Below are positions 34,511-43,132 of a stretch of DNA of 64,000 nucleotides, in pieces. Positions within the stretch are counted from its first letter, which is position 1; the number at the start of each line of letters is the position of its first letter. Source of the stretch: CAYXZQ01 sp963717515 (lineage in GTDB: Archaea > Nanobdellota > Nanobdellia > Woesearchaeales > DSVV01); the NCBI GenBank assembly GCA_963717515.1, contig OY970338.1, forward strand, positions 1,426,001-1,490,000, given 5' to 3'. Below the pieces are notes generated by a model. That model made no database searches and was not told the origin of the DNA. It saw nothing but the letters and a program-made list of their open reading frames with translations. Both the position numbers and the translations under genes were made by a program.

Positions 34511-35731
34511 ATGGGTATTTTTGACAGCTTCAAAGACACCATACAGCTCCTCAAGAACACTTTTGTTGTCATCGGGAAGAATCCTGCAATATTCCGGCCG
34601 ACCATCACCCAGATAATAATCTTTTCTGTTTTCTATGTCCTTTTGCTTGCCTGCGTCTTTGCATTCTATCTTGCATCTGGCCTGTTTATCCTGGTAGCTC
34701 TTCTCCTAGCCCTTTTTTCAATATTTATCATAGTCCCGTTATTCCCATACATCAAAGTATATTACAATGCTGCGCAGTGCTGGATTGTCTACAATACATT
34801 CATCGGCCACAACATCTCTTATCAGGATGGCCTGAAGAGGGCGAATGAGAACAAGATGGACATTTTCATCATCGGGACGCTAGACATAGTCCTGACCTGG
34901 ATTGCAAACAAGCTCAAAGAGGGAGCCCGCAAGGGCGGAGTCTGGATGGTCGTTGGTTTCATCCTCAGGGCGCTTGCCAAGGGCATTGAAGAGGGCTGGG
35001 ACCTCATAGGCCATTATCTCCTCCCGGCTTCGATAATCCAGGACAAGTCAGTAAGAGAGGTACTGCCTGAGATAAAAAACATCAAGAATAACGTGCCGGG
35101 GGCTCTAGTCGGGGTGTTTGGGATCGATTTTGCCGGTAACTTCATAATGGGATATATTTCCTTGTTTTTTGTCCTTCTATTTTTTGCAGCTGCCGGGCTG
35201 ACTTACGTGGTCGGCTCTTCTGTCCCAATCGTTGCTGTCCTGATATTAGTCATAGGATTGAATGTCATCTTAAGGATATTTGTCGACATGGTCAAGACAG
35301 TGTATTTCACAGTATTCTATGTCGCCCTTACGATGCCGATGAGCATCCCTGAGCAATACAGGCCGGATGTGACAAATTATCTTCTCTTCAAGGGGGTCCA
35401 GAAACCTGCTGGCAAGTCTGCTGCACAATTTCCTACGTCTGCCTATCAGCACCAACAGCCGAGAGCAGAGGTATCATCTCACCAACCAGGTGCAGTCGGA
35501 AATCCATTTCCTCAGCATCCTGGCAATCATGATTATCAGGGTGCTGTTGTCCAGCCAGCACCGCAGGAGGGTGATATGGCATCACAACAGATTGATCCCG
35601 CAGCTGTAAAGCTGCTGAGCTATATAAAGGCTTACAGGGAACAGGGCCATCCTGACGAGCAGATACTGAGATTTCTCATCCAGCACAACTGGCCTGAAGA
35701 CATCGTGAGGAAGGCGCTGGAATACAGATGA
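34511..35731 (+). CDS. Polytopic membrane protein with C-terminal helical tail domain
   Basis: A 406-residue protein. Its membrane part of about six helices (residues 25-275) resembles the glycerophosphodiester-phosphodiesterase-type/DUF membrane domains seen in archaea, but without a firm family name. A Pro/Gln/His-rich linker (about 300-355) follows. The last 45 residues (KLLSYIKAYREQGHPDEQIL and HNWPEDIVRKALEYR) form a small helical domain that occurs as a repeatable tail motif and may bind a partner. The ATG at 34511 follows a TATA-like TTTATATATTTTT at about 34480-34492. Confidence 0.65.
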   Translation: MGIFDSFKDTIQLLKNTFVVIGKNPAIFRPTITQIIIFSVFYVLLLACVFAFYLASGLFILVALLLALFSIFIIVPLFPYIKVYYNAAQCWIVYNTFIGHNISYQDGLKRANENKMDIFIIGTLDIVLTWIANKLKEGARKGGVWMVVGFILRALAKGIEEGWDLIGHYLLPASIIQDKSVREVLPEIKNIKNNVPGALVGVFGIDFAGNFIMGYISLFFVLLFFAAAGLTYVVGSSVPIVAVLILVIGLNVILRIFVDMVKTVYFTVFYVALTMPMSIPEQYRPDVTNYLLFKGVQKPAGKSAAQFPTSAYQHQQPRAEVSSHQPGAVGNPFPQHPGNHDYQGAVVQPAPQEGDMASQQIDPAAVKLLSYIKAYREQGHPDEQILRFLIQHNWPEDIVRKALEYR

Positions 35732-35785
35732 TTATAATATGATTTCTCACGTAGTTCTTGTTTTTGAAAACCTATAAAAGGAGAT

Positions 35786-36190
35786 ATGCATTCTCAGCCT
35801 GATATGAGAAGGCAAAAGGTTTCTGTTGACATGATAATCAGATACAAAGGGGGCATCGTCTTAGTGAAGAGGAAGAATGAGCCTGTGGGCTGGGCGCTTC
35901 CGGGCGGTCATGTGGAACTTGATGAGACCCTCGAGGCTGCTGCTGTCAGAGAGGCAAAAGAAGAGACGAATCTTGATATAAGCCTCATAAGGCAGTTCCA
36001 TACATATTCTGACCCGGAAAGGGACATGAGAAACCATGTCATAACAACTGTGTTCATTGCAGAGGGCAAAGGAGAGCTCAGGGCCGGGGACGATGCAGCA
36101 GAGGCAAAAGTCTTCGATGTGGATGGGCATCCCAGGCTTGAATTCGACCATGGGAAAATCCTGATGGATTACCAGAACGAGGAGTATTGA
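35786..36190 (+). CDS. Nudix hydrolase
   Basis: A 134-residue pyrophosphohydrolase. The Nudix box GGHVELDETLEAAAVREAKEETNL (GX5EX7REUXEEXGU pattern with N for the last G) occupies about residues 40-63. Substrate class cannot be fixed; the short size and HTYSDPERDMRNHVI context fit an NTP or ADP-ribose-type member. It overlaps or abuts the Toprim gene (stop at 36190, ATG at 36193), so the pair is an operon. Confidence 0.9.
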   Translation: MHSQPDMRRQKVSVDMIIRYKGGIVLVKRKNEPVGWALPGGHVELDETLEAAAVREAKEETNLDISLIRQFHTYSDPERDMRNHVITTVFIAEGKGELRAGDDAAEAKVFDVDGHPRLEFDHGKILMDYQNEEY

Positions 36191-36192
36191 GG

Positions 36193-36537
36193 ATGAAGGA
36201 TATCGATGAATGGCTGAAAGGAATGCGCAGCACCGAGAAGACAATCATAGTCGAAGGACCGAAGGACAGGGATGCACTGGAATATTTCGGGATAAAAAAT
36301 ATAGTCATGCTCAGCAGAAAGCCGCTTTTTGAGATAATTGAGGATGTTGCTGCAAGCAGCCGGGAGGCAATAATCCTGACTGATTTCGACAGGAAAGGCA
36401 GGGAGCTCTACGGGAAGCTGTCCTCCGGCCTGCAGAGGCTCGGCGTGGAAGTGGACAACAAATTCCGGGAGTACCTGCAAAGGACCCGCCTGAGCCATGT
36501 CCAGGGATTGGTAGGGTTCGTTTCAAACAATAATTGA
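36193..36537 (+). CDS. Small Toprim-domain protein
   Basis: A 114-residue protein consisting of a Toprim fold: KTIIVEGPKDRDALEYFG with the conserved Glu, then LTDFDRKGRELYGKL with the DxD motif. It matches the archaeal UPF0292-type stand-alone Toprim family, related to RNase M5 and DnaG nucleotidyl-transfer sites. Role unknown, possibly RNA processing or primase-like. The ATG at 36193 is chosen over the in-frame TTG at 36187. Confidence 0.85.
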   Translation: MKDIDEWLKGMRSTEKTIIVEGPKDRDALEYFGIKNIVMLSRKPLFEIIEDVAASSREAIILTDFDRKGRELYGKLSSGLQRLGVEVDNKFREYLQRTRLSHVQGLVGFVSNNN

Positions 36538-36621
36538 ATCATAAAGGAAAGTTTTATAATGAAAGGTATATATCAGACATCATCAGATAGATATTTCAAA
36601 AACATATGCGAGGTGGATCTC

Positions 36622-36654
36622 ATGGGCGGTGGATGCTGTGGCGGAAAGAAATGA
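36622..36654 (+). CDS. Possible ten-residue Cys/Gly peptide
   Basis: ATG at 36622 encodes MGGGCCGGKK and a stop. GAGGTGG, a good Shine-Dalgarno, lies about 6-10 bp upstream. TATA-like TTTTATAAT lies at about 36552-36560. A nine-T run at 36677-36685 follows and could terminate the transcript. Adjacent cysteines in a Gly context suggest metal or sulfur handling. An in-frame ATG at 36559 would give a 31-residue form, but that ATG lies within the TATA-like element. Confidence 0.45.
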   Translation: MGGGCCGGKK

Positions 36655-36673
36655 TCAAGTAAATACCATTTTT

Positions 36674-36685
36674 CAATTTTTTTTT
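36674..36685 (+). terminator. T-run terminator
   Basis: CAATTTTTTTTT after the small peptide, typical of archaeal oligo-T termination. Confidence 0.5.
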
Positions 36686-36756
36686 AAGGCTTCTTCTTAT
36701 TTTGGAAGATAAACAGCAAAATTTTTATAATATGATTCTAATTGAATATATCTAAA

Positions 36757-38730
36757 ATGAGGTGCGCCTTAATATTCTTTGCATTATTGCTTGTATTTGC
36801 CAGCTCTGCATATGCAGGGAATATGACGATAACTGCAGCCGAGGGAAACGGCAAGGACAAGTACTGCATAGGACCATGCTTCAACACTGATGAGCTTGTG
36901 TTCTCAGACAATGCCACAGGCAGGGTCTATATAAAATTCGACCTGTCGGCCGTCCCAGCCGATGCTCAGGTGAAAAACGCCTATCTCCTGTTCAGGTACA
37001 AGGGTAATTCATCAACAGACTCTGATTTTGCCAAGGTATACCCAGTGCACGGGGGCTGGCAGGAGGATGACAGCCAGCAGCCTGGCTATGGCCAGCTTGT
37101 CGGCAGCATGGAAAATATCGATTGCGGAAAGGTATGCAGAAATGAGTCTGGCTGGTTCGGCACCAGCGGATATGGCCTTATATACATACTCAACCAGTTC
37201 CTCACAGGGACCAATGACGGGCTGGTCATCACGGATGCGACCGGCAATTTCAGAGCGTATTCATCTGAAGTCAATCAGGACGAGCCCTTCCTCTATATTG
37301 AATACGAGGCAGGCTGCTATGACCTGGATAATGACGGGTTCGGAATAGGGGACTGCCTAGGGGGGATAGACTGCAATGACTCAGATCCTGGCGTGAACCC
37401 GAATGCGACCGAGGTATGCAATTTCCTCGATGATGACTGCAACGGCCAAGTCGATGACTCAGGCCATGATTGTGTCTCTTGCAGTGATGCAGGTGGATTC
37501 CAATGCAACCAGAGCGAGTACTGCACAGATGCATACCTTGATGTCCTGGACTCATCTTCGTGCTGTCCTGAGAAATGCAGTGACACTTGTTCAGAAGGCC
37601 AGACCAGGACATGCGGAAGTGATGAAGGCGAATGCGTGTCGGGTTACTCTGTCTGCCACAAGAACTTATGGAGCGAATGCATAGACGAGGTACTGCCATC
37701 AGAGGAGACCTGCAATGACAAGGATGATGACTGCAACGGAATCATCGACGACATTTCGAATCATGCAGCCTGCGGTTGCTTCAATGGCAGCTTGCCAACG
37801 AGAGAAGTATATGACAAGACAGACAATGACTGTGACGGGAAGATTGATGAGAACACGACCTGCCTAAGCAGGGGAGGGAGCGAATGCGCAGCCGATGAGG
37901 CATGCCCGGGCATAATGCTTAACGGCACTGAGGTTTCTGTGTGCTGTTCCCAGACATGCTCAAGAGATTGCACAGAAGGCGAATCAAAGTCCTGCGGAAT
38001 CTCAGAAGGTGCATGCCAGACAGGGTTGATGAACTGCATAAATGGGCTTTGGGGGGAATGCACCGGCTCTGTTGGTCCTGTCTCAGAGATATGCAACAGG
38101 ATCGATGATGATTGCAACGGCATCATCGATGATGTGGGGGACGTCTCTACATGCAGGTGTTTTAGGGATAAAGAGCCTGTCGGTGAATTATGCAATGAGA
38201 TCGATGATAACTGCGACGGCCAGATTGACGAGGGATGCACATTCATATATGATGCCTGCAGTGACGGAAGGATGGATTTCGATGAGAACGGTACAGACTG
38301 CGGTGGTTCATGCGGGCCTTGTGAAACAGACCAGGATGATGGTGCGATGCTGGGTTCTGATAACATGACAGGATACAATCAAAACATTCCATATGAATCA
38401 GCTAGAGAAGGAGCTGGAATTGAGAATAACCATGTTGATTCAGGGAGCAGCTCATCAGGGGCCAGGGTCTTTCTGTATCTCTTGATACCACTTGCAGCCA
38501 TCATCATAGGGCTGGTCCTGTATCTGACACTGTTCCAGGGCAGAAAGAAACCCGACAATAATATCGGCGGGGGCATTGACAGGGGTGAGATATTCTATCC
38601 TGGCAGTCCGCCTCCTTCCCAACCAACACCTCAGGCCAGGGTAAACAGGTATGAGTCGCTTCTAAAGGATTCAGAGCGCAAAGGCAGTTCTGCTGAAGAG
38701 CTAAAGAACAGGATAAATGAGAAATTCTAA
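36757..38730 (+). CDS. Secreted, membrane-anchored surface protein with MopRB-type calcium-binding repeats
   Basis: A 657-residue protein. It has a signal peptide (CALIFFALLLVFASSAYA), then a DNRLRE-like beta domain (RVYIKFDLSAVPADAQVKNA). Next come five Cys/Asp-rich repeats of the putative metal-binding (MopRB) kind: EVCNFLDDDCNGQVDD, ETCNDKDDDCNGIIDD, an incomplete DNDCDGKIDEN, EICNRIDDDCNGIIDD and ELCNEIDDNCDGQIDE. There are two Cys-rich spacers with TCGSDEGEC/SCGISEGAC. A C-terminal TM helix (FLYLLIPLAAIIIGLVLYL) and a Pro-rich cytoplasmic tail end it. Probably a disulfide- and calcium-stabilised cell-surface protein. The ATG at 36757 opens onto the signal peptide. Confidence 0.85.
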   Translation: MRCALIFFALLLVFASSAYAGNMTITAAEGNGKDKYCIGPCFNTDELVFSDNATGRVYIKFDLSAVPADAQVKNAYLLFRYKGNSSTDSDFAKVYPVHGGWQEDDSQQPGYGQLVGSMENIDCGKVCRNESGWFGTSGYGLIYILNQFLTGTNDGLVITDATGNFRAYSSEVNQDEPFLYIEYEAGCYDLDNDGFGIGDCLGGIDCNDSDPGVNPNATEVCNFLDDDCNGQVDDSGHDCVSCSDAGGFQCNQSEYCTDAYLDVLDSSSCCPEKCSDTCSEGQTRTCGSDEGECVSGYSVCHKNLWSECIDEVLPSEETCNDKDDDCNGIIDDISNHAACGCFNGSLPTREVYDKTDNDCDGKIDENTTCLSRGGSECAADEACPGIMLNGTEVSVCCSQTCSRDCTEGESKSCGISEGACQTGLMNCINGLWGECTGSVGPVSEICNRIDDDCNGIIDDVGDVSTCRCFRDKEPVGELCNEIDDNCDGQIDEGCTFIYDACSDGRMDFDENGTDCGGSCGPCETDQDDGAMLGSDNMTGYNQNIPYESAREGAGIENNHVDSGSSSSGARVFLYLLIPLAAIIIGLVLYLTLFQGRKKPDNNIGGGIDRGEIFYPGSPPPSQPTPQARVNRYESLLKDSERKGSSAEELKNRINEKF

Positions 38731-38753
38731 AATTTTCCGGTGAATATGATAAA

Positions 38754-38793
38754 CTTTTTATATACTGTCTGATAATTAAGCTATTGGTGAGGG
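38754..38793 (+). promoter_or_regulatory. Promoter and SD for the archaellin-like gene
   Basis: CTTTTTATATAC (38754-38765) is a TATA box. GGTGAGGG (38786-38793) is a Shine-Dalgarno about 10 bp before the ATG at 38804. Confidence 0.6.
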
Positions 38794-38803
38794 TATACTG
38801 TTG

Positions 38804-39181
38804 ATGAGAGGGAAAATTGCTGCCGGCATGGGTATCACCAGCATGATACTTCTAATTTGCCTGATTTTGATAGGGGCGATAGTCGCTTATGTCCTGATAC
38901 AAAACCAGGACCAGCAACAGGAGGACAGCCTCAACACAGCCAATGCGGCGAAACGGGAAGTGACGACTCAGATCCAGCTTTTAGACCTCTCGGCGACAGA
39001 CGGAAGGGATGGGAGCCTTGATGAATTCCGTTATTCTATCCGGCTTAAGCCTGGAGCAGATGCAATCAAGCTTTCTGATGTCGTCCTGTACATGAACACT
39101 TACAATGATACCCTCAGGCTCGTATACAGGAAAGGAGGGACAAGAAGGGATGCTCAGAATGGATTCTTCACATACAGGTAA
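38804..39181 (+). CDS. Archaellin-like protein, C-terminally truncated
   Basis: A 125-residue protein with the class III signal/filament helix of archaellins (RGKIAAGMGITSMILLICLI, then GAIVAYVLIQ). The start of the beta domain follows (IRLKPGADAIKLSDVVLYMN). It stops abruptly at QNGFFTYR. A normal archaellin would continue with FTVxYL and a C-terminal domain ending in YP. Exactly such a sequence (SGFFTVKYLN to VHIYP) lies at the end of the next reading frame, about 830 bp downstream, so the gene appears interrupted. Confidence 0.75.
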   Translation: MRGKIAAGMGITSMILLICLILIGAIVAYVLIQNQDQQQEDSLNTANAAKREVTTQIQLLDLSATDGRDGSLDEFRYSIRLKPGADAIKLSDVVLYMNTYNDTLRLVYRKGGTRRDAQNGFFTYR

Positions 39182-40205
39182 TGCAGGGGAAACCGGGGTG
39201 ACGGCAAATACATTCATCATTATCGCAATAAGCCTCCTCATGCTTTCACTATTCACATCATCTGCCCATGCCAGTGAATATCATCAATGTGTGCACAGCT
39301 GTTACCAAGACAAAACATCGTGCTATTCTGACTGCTATACCTTGTATTGCGGAGGAGGATGCGGCTCTGATTATCTCAACTGCACAGACATCTGTGATGA
39401 TGATTTCGACCTCTGCCATTCAGCATGCGGAGGGATTGATGAGGATAGCGACGGAATCAGTGATTTCAATGACAGCTTAATAGGGTCAGAGGATGATGTA
39501 TCTGTTGAGGGCATGGGCAGCCTTGAAGTGTTTGTCGGCGGATACCAATCAAATGAAAGCAGTGCCTCGACTGTGACCGGTACACAGACTGTCACATTCA
39601 TGGCAGACAATGAGACTGTGCTTGAGTTTGAGCAGGATTTCACAAATTCAAGCCTGAATCTTCTCGATGTGCATCTCAAGGAGCAGGAAGCCCACAACAG
39701 GCACGGGATAGTGGTGGGCGGGATAAATGGGACAACTGTCCCGACCAAGACAGTCTATCTTGAAAAACGGCTAGGCACAAGCTCCCTTTGCGTTAAGGAT
39801 GCTGAGGTTGAGGATATCAAGGACATCTCTGATGGTTGCCAGGGCAAGGATGAGTATTTCTTCGGGAAATGCGAAGATGGCGAGACCTATGACGGCATCA
39901 AATGCAGTATCGTGAACAATAAGTACAAGATAGAGGGGTTGAAGCATAGCGGGGCTGTTGAGATGAACATCTCAGGCATATATTCAGGCTTTTTCACAGT
40001 GAAATACCTGAACACTGCAACAAATCATAAGGATGGATACTTAAATCCTGGTGAAGAGGTAGAGATATATTTCGAGTCTGCACGCCCTATCCTGGATGAT
40101 GAGAGCCTGAAATTTGTCTTTGTCCCCCTATACGGGGGGCTGAGCGTCAACGAGATGTACACTCCACACACAATAAACCTATACAATGTCCATATCTACC
40201 CGTAG
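39150..40205 (+). CDS. Secreted Cys-rich protein ending in an archaellin-type C-terminal domain
   Basis: A protein of about 351 residues. A hydrophobic signal segment (FIIIAISLLMLSLFTSSAHA) is followed by a Cys-rich stretch (CVHSCYQDKTSCYSDCYTLY and more), a DEDSDGISDFNDS calcium-type loop and a beta-rich region with TVYLEKRLGTSSLCVKDA. The last 75 residues, from SGFFTVKYLN through NPGEEVEIYFES to YTPHTINLYNVHIYP, match the archaellin C-terminus. The start is uncertain. ATG 39150 has SD GGAGGG about 10 bp upstream but overlaps the archaellin fragment; ATG 39159 or GTG near 39197 are alternatives. It looks like an insertion fused to the displaced archaellin tail. Confidence 0.65.
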   Translation: MLRMDSSHTGNAGETGVTANTFIIIAISLLMLSLFTSSAHASEYHQCVHSCYQDKTSCYSDCYTLYCGGGCGSDYLNCTDICDDDFDLCHSACGGIDEDSDGISDFNDSLIGSEDDVSVEGMGSLEVFVGGYQSNESSASTVTGTQTVTFMADNETVLEFEQDFTNSSLNLLDVHLKEQEAHNRHGIVVGGINGTTVPTKTVYLEKRLGTSSLCVKDAEVEDIKDISDGCQGKDEYFFGKCEDGETYDGIKCSIVNNKYKIEGLKHSGAVEMNISGIYSGFFTVKYLNTATNHKDGYLNPGEEVEIYFESARPILDDESLKFVFVPLYGGLSVNEMYTPHTINLYNVHIYP

Positions 40206-42397
40206 GTGCTATCGACGACATCCCTTATCTTATTAGCCTTGACATCCCCAATGAGCTCGACAGCCTTGAGCTCATCCACTGAAGAATTGAGGATGTCTTT
40301 CACAGAACCGAATCTTAAAAGAAGCGGCCTTGCAAGTGCCGGCCCGACACCGGGCAGGGCCGAGATGAGGTATTCCTGCTGCTCTTTCAATGTAAGCGGC
40401 TTCTTCAGCCTGTGTGGAGAGAATTCCTTTCCATATTCTTCCTGCTCCCTTTTTGCAATGGCCAGGATCAGCCCTGCAGTGTCCTTGTAATTTTTTGTCT
40501 GGAGAATGGGGACTCCGAAGCTCACTGTGATAGTCGCAAGAAGGCCCCTTAGGGCATTGGGATGGATGTTTCTCACTGAATATAAATCCTGGTTGCCCTC
40601 GACAATTATCAGGGGCTTCTCGAAATTCTGCTTGAGCGCCCTTACCTGCTTGAGCAGCCTTCCATCAATAAGCGAATCCACAAAATCAGGGACTGTCTTG
40701 AATTCTATTCCACATCTCTGGCTGCAGATGTAGTCAGCGACCTCAAGCTGCCTGAGGTCTATCTCAGCCCCCATGTCTATGAGCTCTTTTATGACGCCTG
40801 AGGCTTTTTCCCGGTAATCAGCTGAGACCTTCACCCCTGAATCCTTTTCACGATATCTTGAGAGGTCTGCATTGACCTTTTTTGCTATCATTCCCTTCTT
40901 GAGGCTCTCGAGGGTCCTGTACATCCTCTTCTCCTTATGGTGCGCTGTCCATTTGTAGGCCTCATCCCTTGTGCCTTTGGCCATGAGTATGAGCACCTCG
41001 CCCTTTTCCATCCTTGCAGTCCTGCCCCTCCTCTGGATATGCCTTATAGCTGACGGTATCGGTTCATAGAATATCACGCAGTCGACCTGGGGTATGTCAA
41101 GCCCTTCCTCGCCTACAGAGCTTGATACCAGCACATTGTAGACATTATCTTTGAACTTTCCAAGTATCTCAATCTGGTTCTTCTGCGAGAGTCCAGTGCC
41201 GTTCTTCTTTGCCTGGCCGACAAAGAGGACAGGCCTCGAGTTTGCCACTTTTCCAAGCTCATCCACTATCTTGACGCCGGAATCCCTGTATTGCGTGAAG
41301 ACAATAATCTTGTAACCCGGCTTTTTGAGCTTCTCAGAGGCCATCTTCCTGAGCTCATAAAGCTTTGGATGCTCAATGCCCTTATCGAACAGCGCCCTTG
41401 TCTTTATCAGGGCTGAGCGGAAATTGATGTCTCTCACGAGATTCTGCACAGCTTTGACTGAACTGGTCCTTGACTGCCTGTCGATGTCCTCAAGATACCT
41501 GCAGAGAGGATCTATCCCCTGAGTCTCAAGAAGCTCAATCGCATGCTGGACCTTCAGCGCCTCAGCTGCCAGCGAGACGGATCTCATCAGCAGAGGATCC
41601 CTATTGCCTGCCGCAATCTCTCCCTGCAGGGTTCCCTGCAGAGCCAAAAGGTCCCTCTTGCTCTTGCCGAATGCCTGGATCTCAGAGAGATAACCATTAT
41701 TCTTTATATCCTTAAGCTTTGACAAAAAGCAGCTGTTTAGGTATTTCTGGATGCTCCTGAAATCCTCTGGAAGCTCAACCTTGACCCAGTTGATATTGAG
41801 CTGCTGGATGTATTCTGCAACATCTGGGCTCAAGTCTGTCCTTATCTCAATCTCCTCCACATGGAGGTTCTTAATTACCTCGTTTATCTTCTCAAGCTCT
41901 GAGCCGGGAGATGCAGTGAGGCCGACAATCCTTGGATATCTTGCCTTCTTTTCATACTGTTTTGCGATGAAGACATAGCTATAGTCGCCGACAGCACGAT
42001 GCGCCTCATCAACCCCGAGAAGTGAGACCTCCTCCAGGCTTATCTTGTTCCCTATTATGTCATTCTCAAGCCCCTGGGGTGTCGAGAAGATGATTGCTGA
42101 CTTTTTCCAGAGCTCCTGACGCTTTTCAGGCTTGACAAGACCCGTGAAGATAGCCATCTTGTCCTTATCTATCTCAAAATGCTTCTCAAAGACCCTGAAG
42201 TACTGATCAATGAGCGGCCTGGTCGGGCCGATTAGGAGAATCTTGGAATTTGGATATTGTGTCAGCCTGTGGGCTGCAAGCATGAGGAATATGTTAGTCT
42301 TTCCCATGCCTGTGGGAAGAACAACCAATGTATTTGCCCTGCTTGCTGTAGCAAATATGGTCTCCTGGTACAACCTCGGCTTAAAATTTTTAATCAA
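40196..42397 (-). CDS. hef: Hef-type SF2 helicase with XPF-like nuclease domain (altered ERK motif)
   Basis: A 733-residue fork-repair enzyme. The SF2 helicase part has VLPTGMGKT (about 26-34), VDEAHRAV (about residue 130), GLTASPGS, and the C-terminal helicase motifs SSSVGEEGLDIP and QRRGRTARM. An XPF/ERCC4 nuclease domain follows, in which the usual ERKxxxD reads EFKTVPD: Glu565, Phe566 and Lys567, with Asp571 kept. Two helix-hairpin-helix motifs (LISALPGVGPALARPLL) end the protein. Length is typical of Hef. The Arg-to-Phe change may weaken the nuclease. Convergent with the preceding gene, overlapping it by 10 bp. Confidence 0.9.
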   Translation of the reverse strand: MIKNFKPRLYQETIFATASRANTLVVLPTGMGKTNIFLMLAAHRLTQYPNSKILLIGPTRPLIDQYFRVFEKHFEIDKDKMAIFTGLVKPEKRQELWKKSAIIFSTPQGLENDIIGNKISLEEVSLLGVDEAHRAVGDYSYVFIAKQYEKKARYPRIVGLTASPGSELEKINEVIKNLHVEEIEIRTDLSPDVAEYIQQLNINWVKVELPEDFRSIQKYLNSCFLSKLKDIKNNGYLSEIQAFGKSKRDLLALQGTLQGEIAAGNRDPLLMRSVSLAAEALKVQHAIELLETQGIDPLCRYLEDIDRQSRTSSVKAVQNLVRDINFRSALIKTRALFDKGIEHPKLYELRKMASEKLKKPGYKIIVFTQYRDSGVKIVDELGKVANSRPVLFVGQAKKNGTGLSQKNQIEILGKFKDNVYNVLVSSSVGEEGLDIPQVDCVIFYEPIPSAIRHIQRRGRTARMEKGEVLILMAKGTRDEAYKWTAHHKEKRMYRTLESLKKGMIAKKVNADLSRYREKDSGVKVSADYREKASGVIKELIDMGAEIDLRQLEVADYICSQRCGIEFKTVPDFVDSLIDGRLLKQVRALKQNFEKPLIIVEGNQDLYSVRNIHPNALRGLLATITVSFGVPILQTKNYKDTAGLILAIAKREQEEYGKEFSPHRLKKPLTLKEQQEYLISALPGVGPALARPLLLRFGSVKDILNSSVDELKAVELIGDVKANKIRDVVDSTYG

Positions 42398-42505
42398 TTT
42401 ATTGCCTAGTATGCAATCTTGCTTTATAAGGTTTGCTGGAGGTTGTCTAGTGGCCAGTGCTTGTCGATATCCAGGACTTTTTGAAAATATACCATCTTCA
42501 GAAAA

Positions 42506-42580
42506 ATTGCTTCAATTTATTATTTTACATGTAAACTTTATTTCAGGATAAATTACATGACATTTTTATCCTGAAGCAAT
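42506..42580. repeat. Stem-bounded structured element upstream of hef
   Basis: ATTGCTTC (42506-42513) pairs with GAAGCAAT (42573-42580). Inside are the palindrome TTTACATGTAAA (42524-42535) and the perfect 11-bp inverted repeat TTCAGGATAAA (42542-42552) with TTTATCCTGAA (42565-42575). The outer and inner stems share three bases, so only alternative pairings are possible. The word TATTTCAGGATAAAT recurs at about 43247-43261. Confidence 0.6.
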
Positions 42581-42730
42581 AGATATATTTATAACATCTA
42601 AATTATAGAATATATCAAAAAAGAAGAAGGAAATTTTTGCTAATTATTCATAAAACCATTCCAACCTTAACTAATCACGCGTGGTAATCAGGCATCAGAA
42701 TCATTAATCCATCTTCATCCGAAGGCAAGC

Positions 42731-43132
42731 ATGAGACCCATCATAAAATTTTTGATTGCAGTAATCCTGGTGGTCTTGCTATTTGAAATTGTCGTCCTAT
42801 TCAGGAGCAGGCATAGCGATAGTATGGGCACTGGCTTTGTCAGTTATGAAAAAACTGCTGTCGGAAATTTCAATCTGCTCTTTGTCTCTGAAAATGATAC
42901 TACATCGGTCAACATGACTGAAGTCTGCCTGATTGACAATACTGCAGAGGACGTGAACACATCCTCCTGCACCTTCATCGATGAATTCATAAGCAGTAAC
43001 TGCAGAGATTTAGATTCACGGCTTTGCATTGTTCAGGATAAATACTGCTGCTGCCCAGGACATCTGTTCATATCGGATTCCAACACTTCACTCGTATTCT
43101 TTTGCGATTCACCAATAGATATCGTTGGGTGA
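42731..43132 (+). CDS. Small membrane-anchored Cys-containing extracellular protein
   Basis: A 133-residue protein with an N-terminal anchor (IIKFLIAVILVVLLFEIVVL) and an external domain with seven to nine cysteines, including NCRDLDSRLC and YCCCPGHLF. It is rich in Asn-x-Thr/Ser sites (ENDTTS, NMTE, NTSS), consistent with a glycosylated exterior. No family is recognised. No clear TATA box was identified directly upstream. Neighbours give no clear role. Confidence 0.55.
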   Translation: MRPIIKFLIAVILVVLLFEIVVLFRSRHSDSMGTGFVSYEKTAVGNFNLLFVSENDTTSVNMTEVCLIDNTAEDVNTSSCTFIDEFISSNCRDLDSRLCIVQDKYCCCPGHLFISDSNTSLVFFCDSPIDIVG

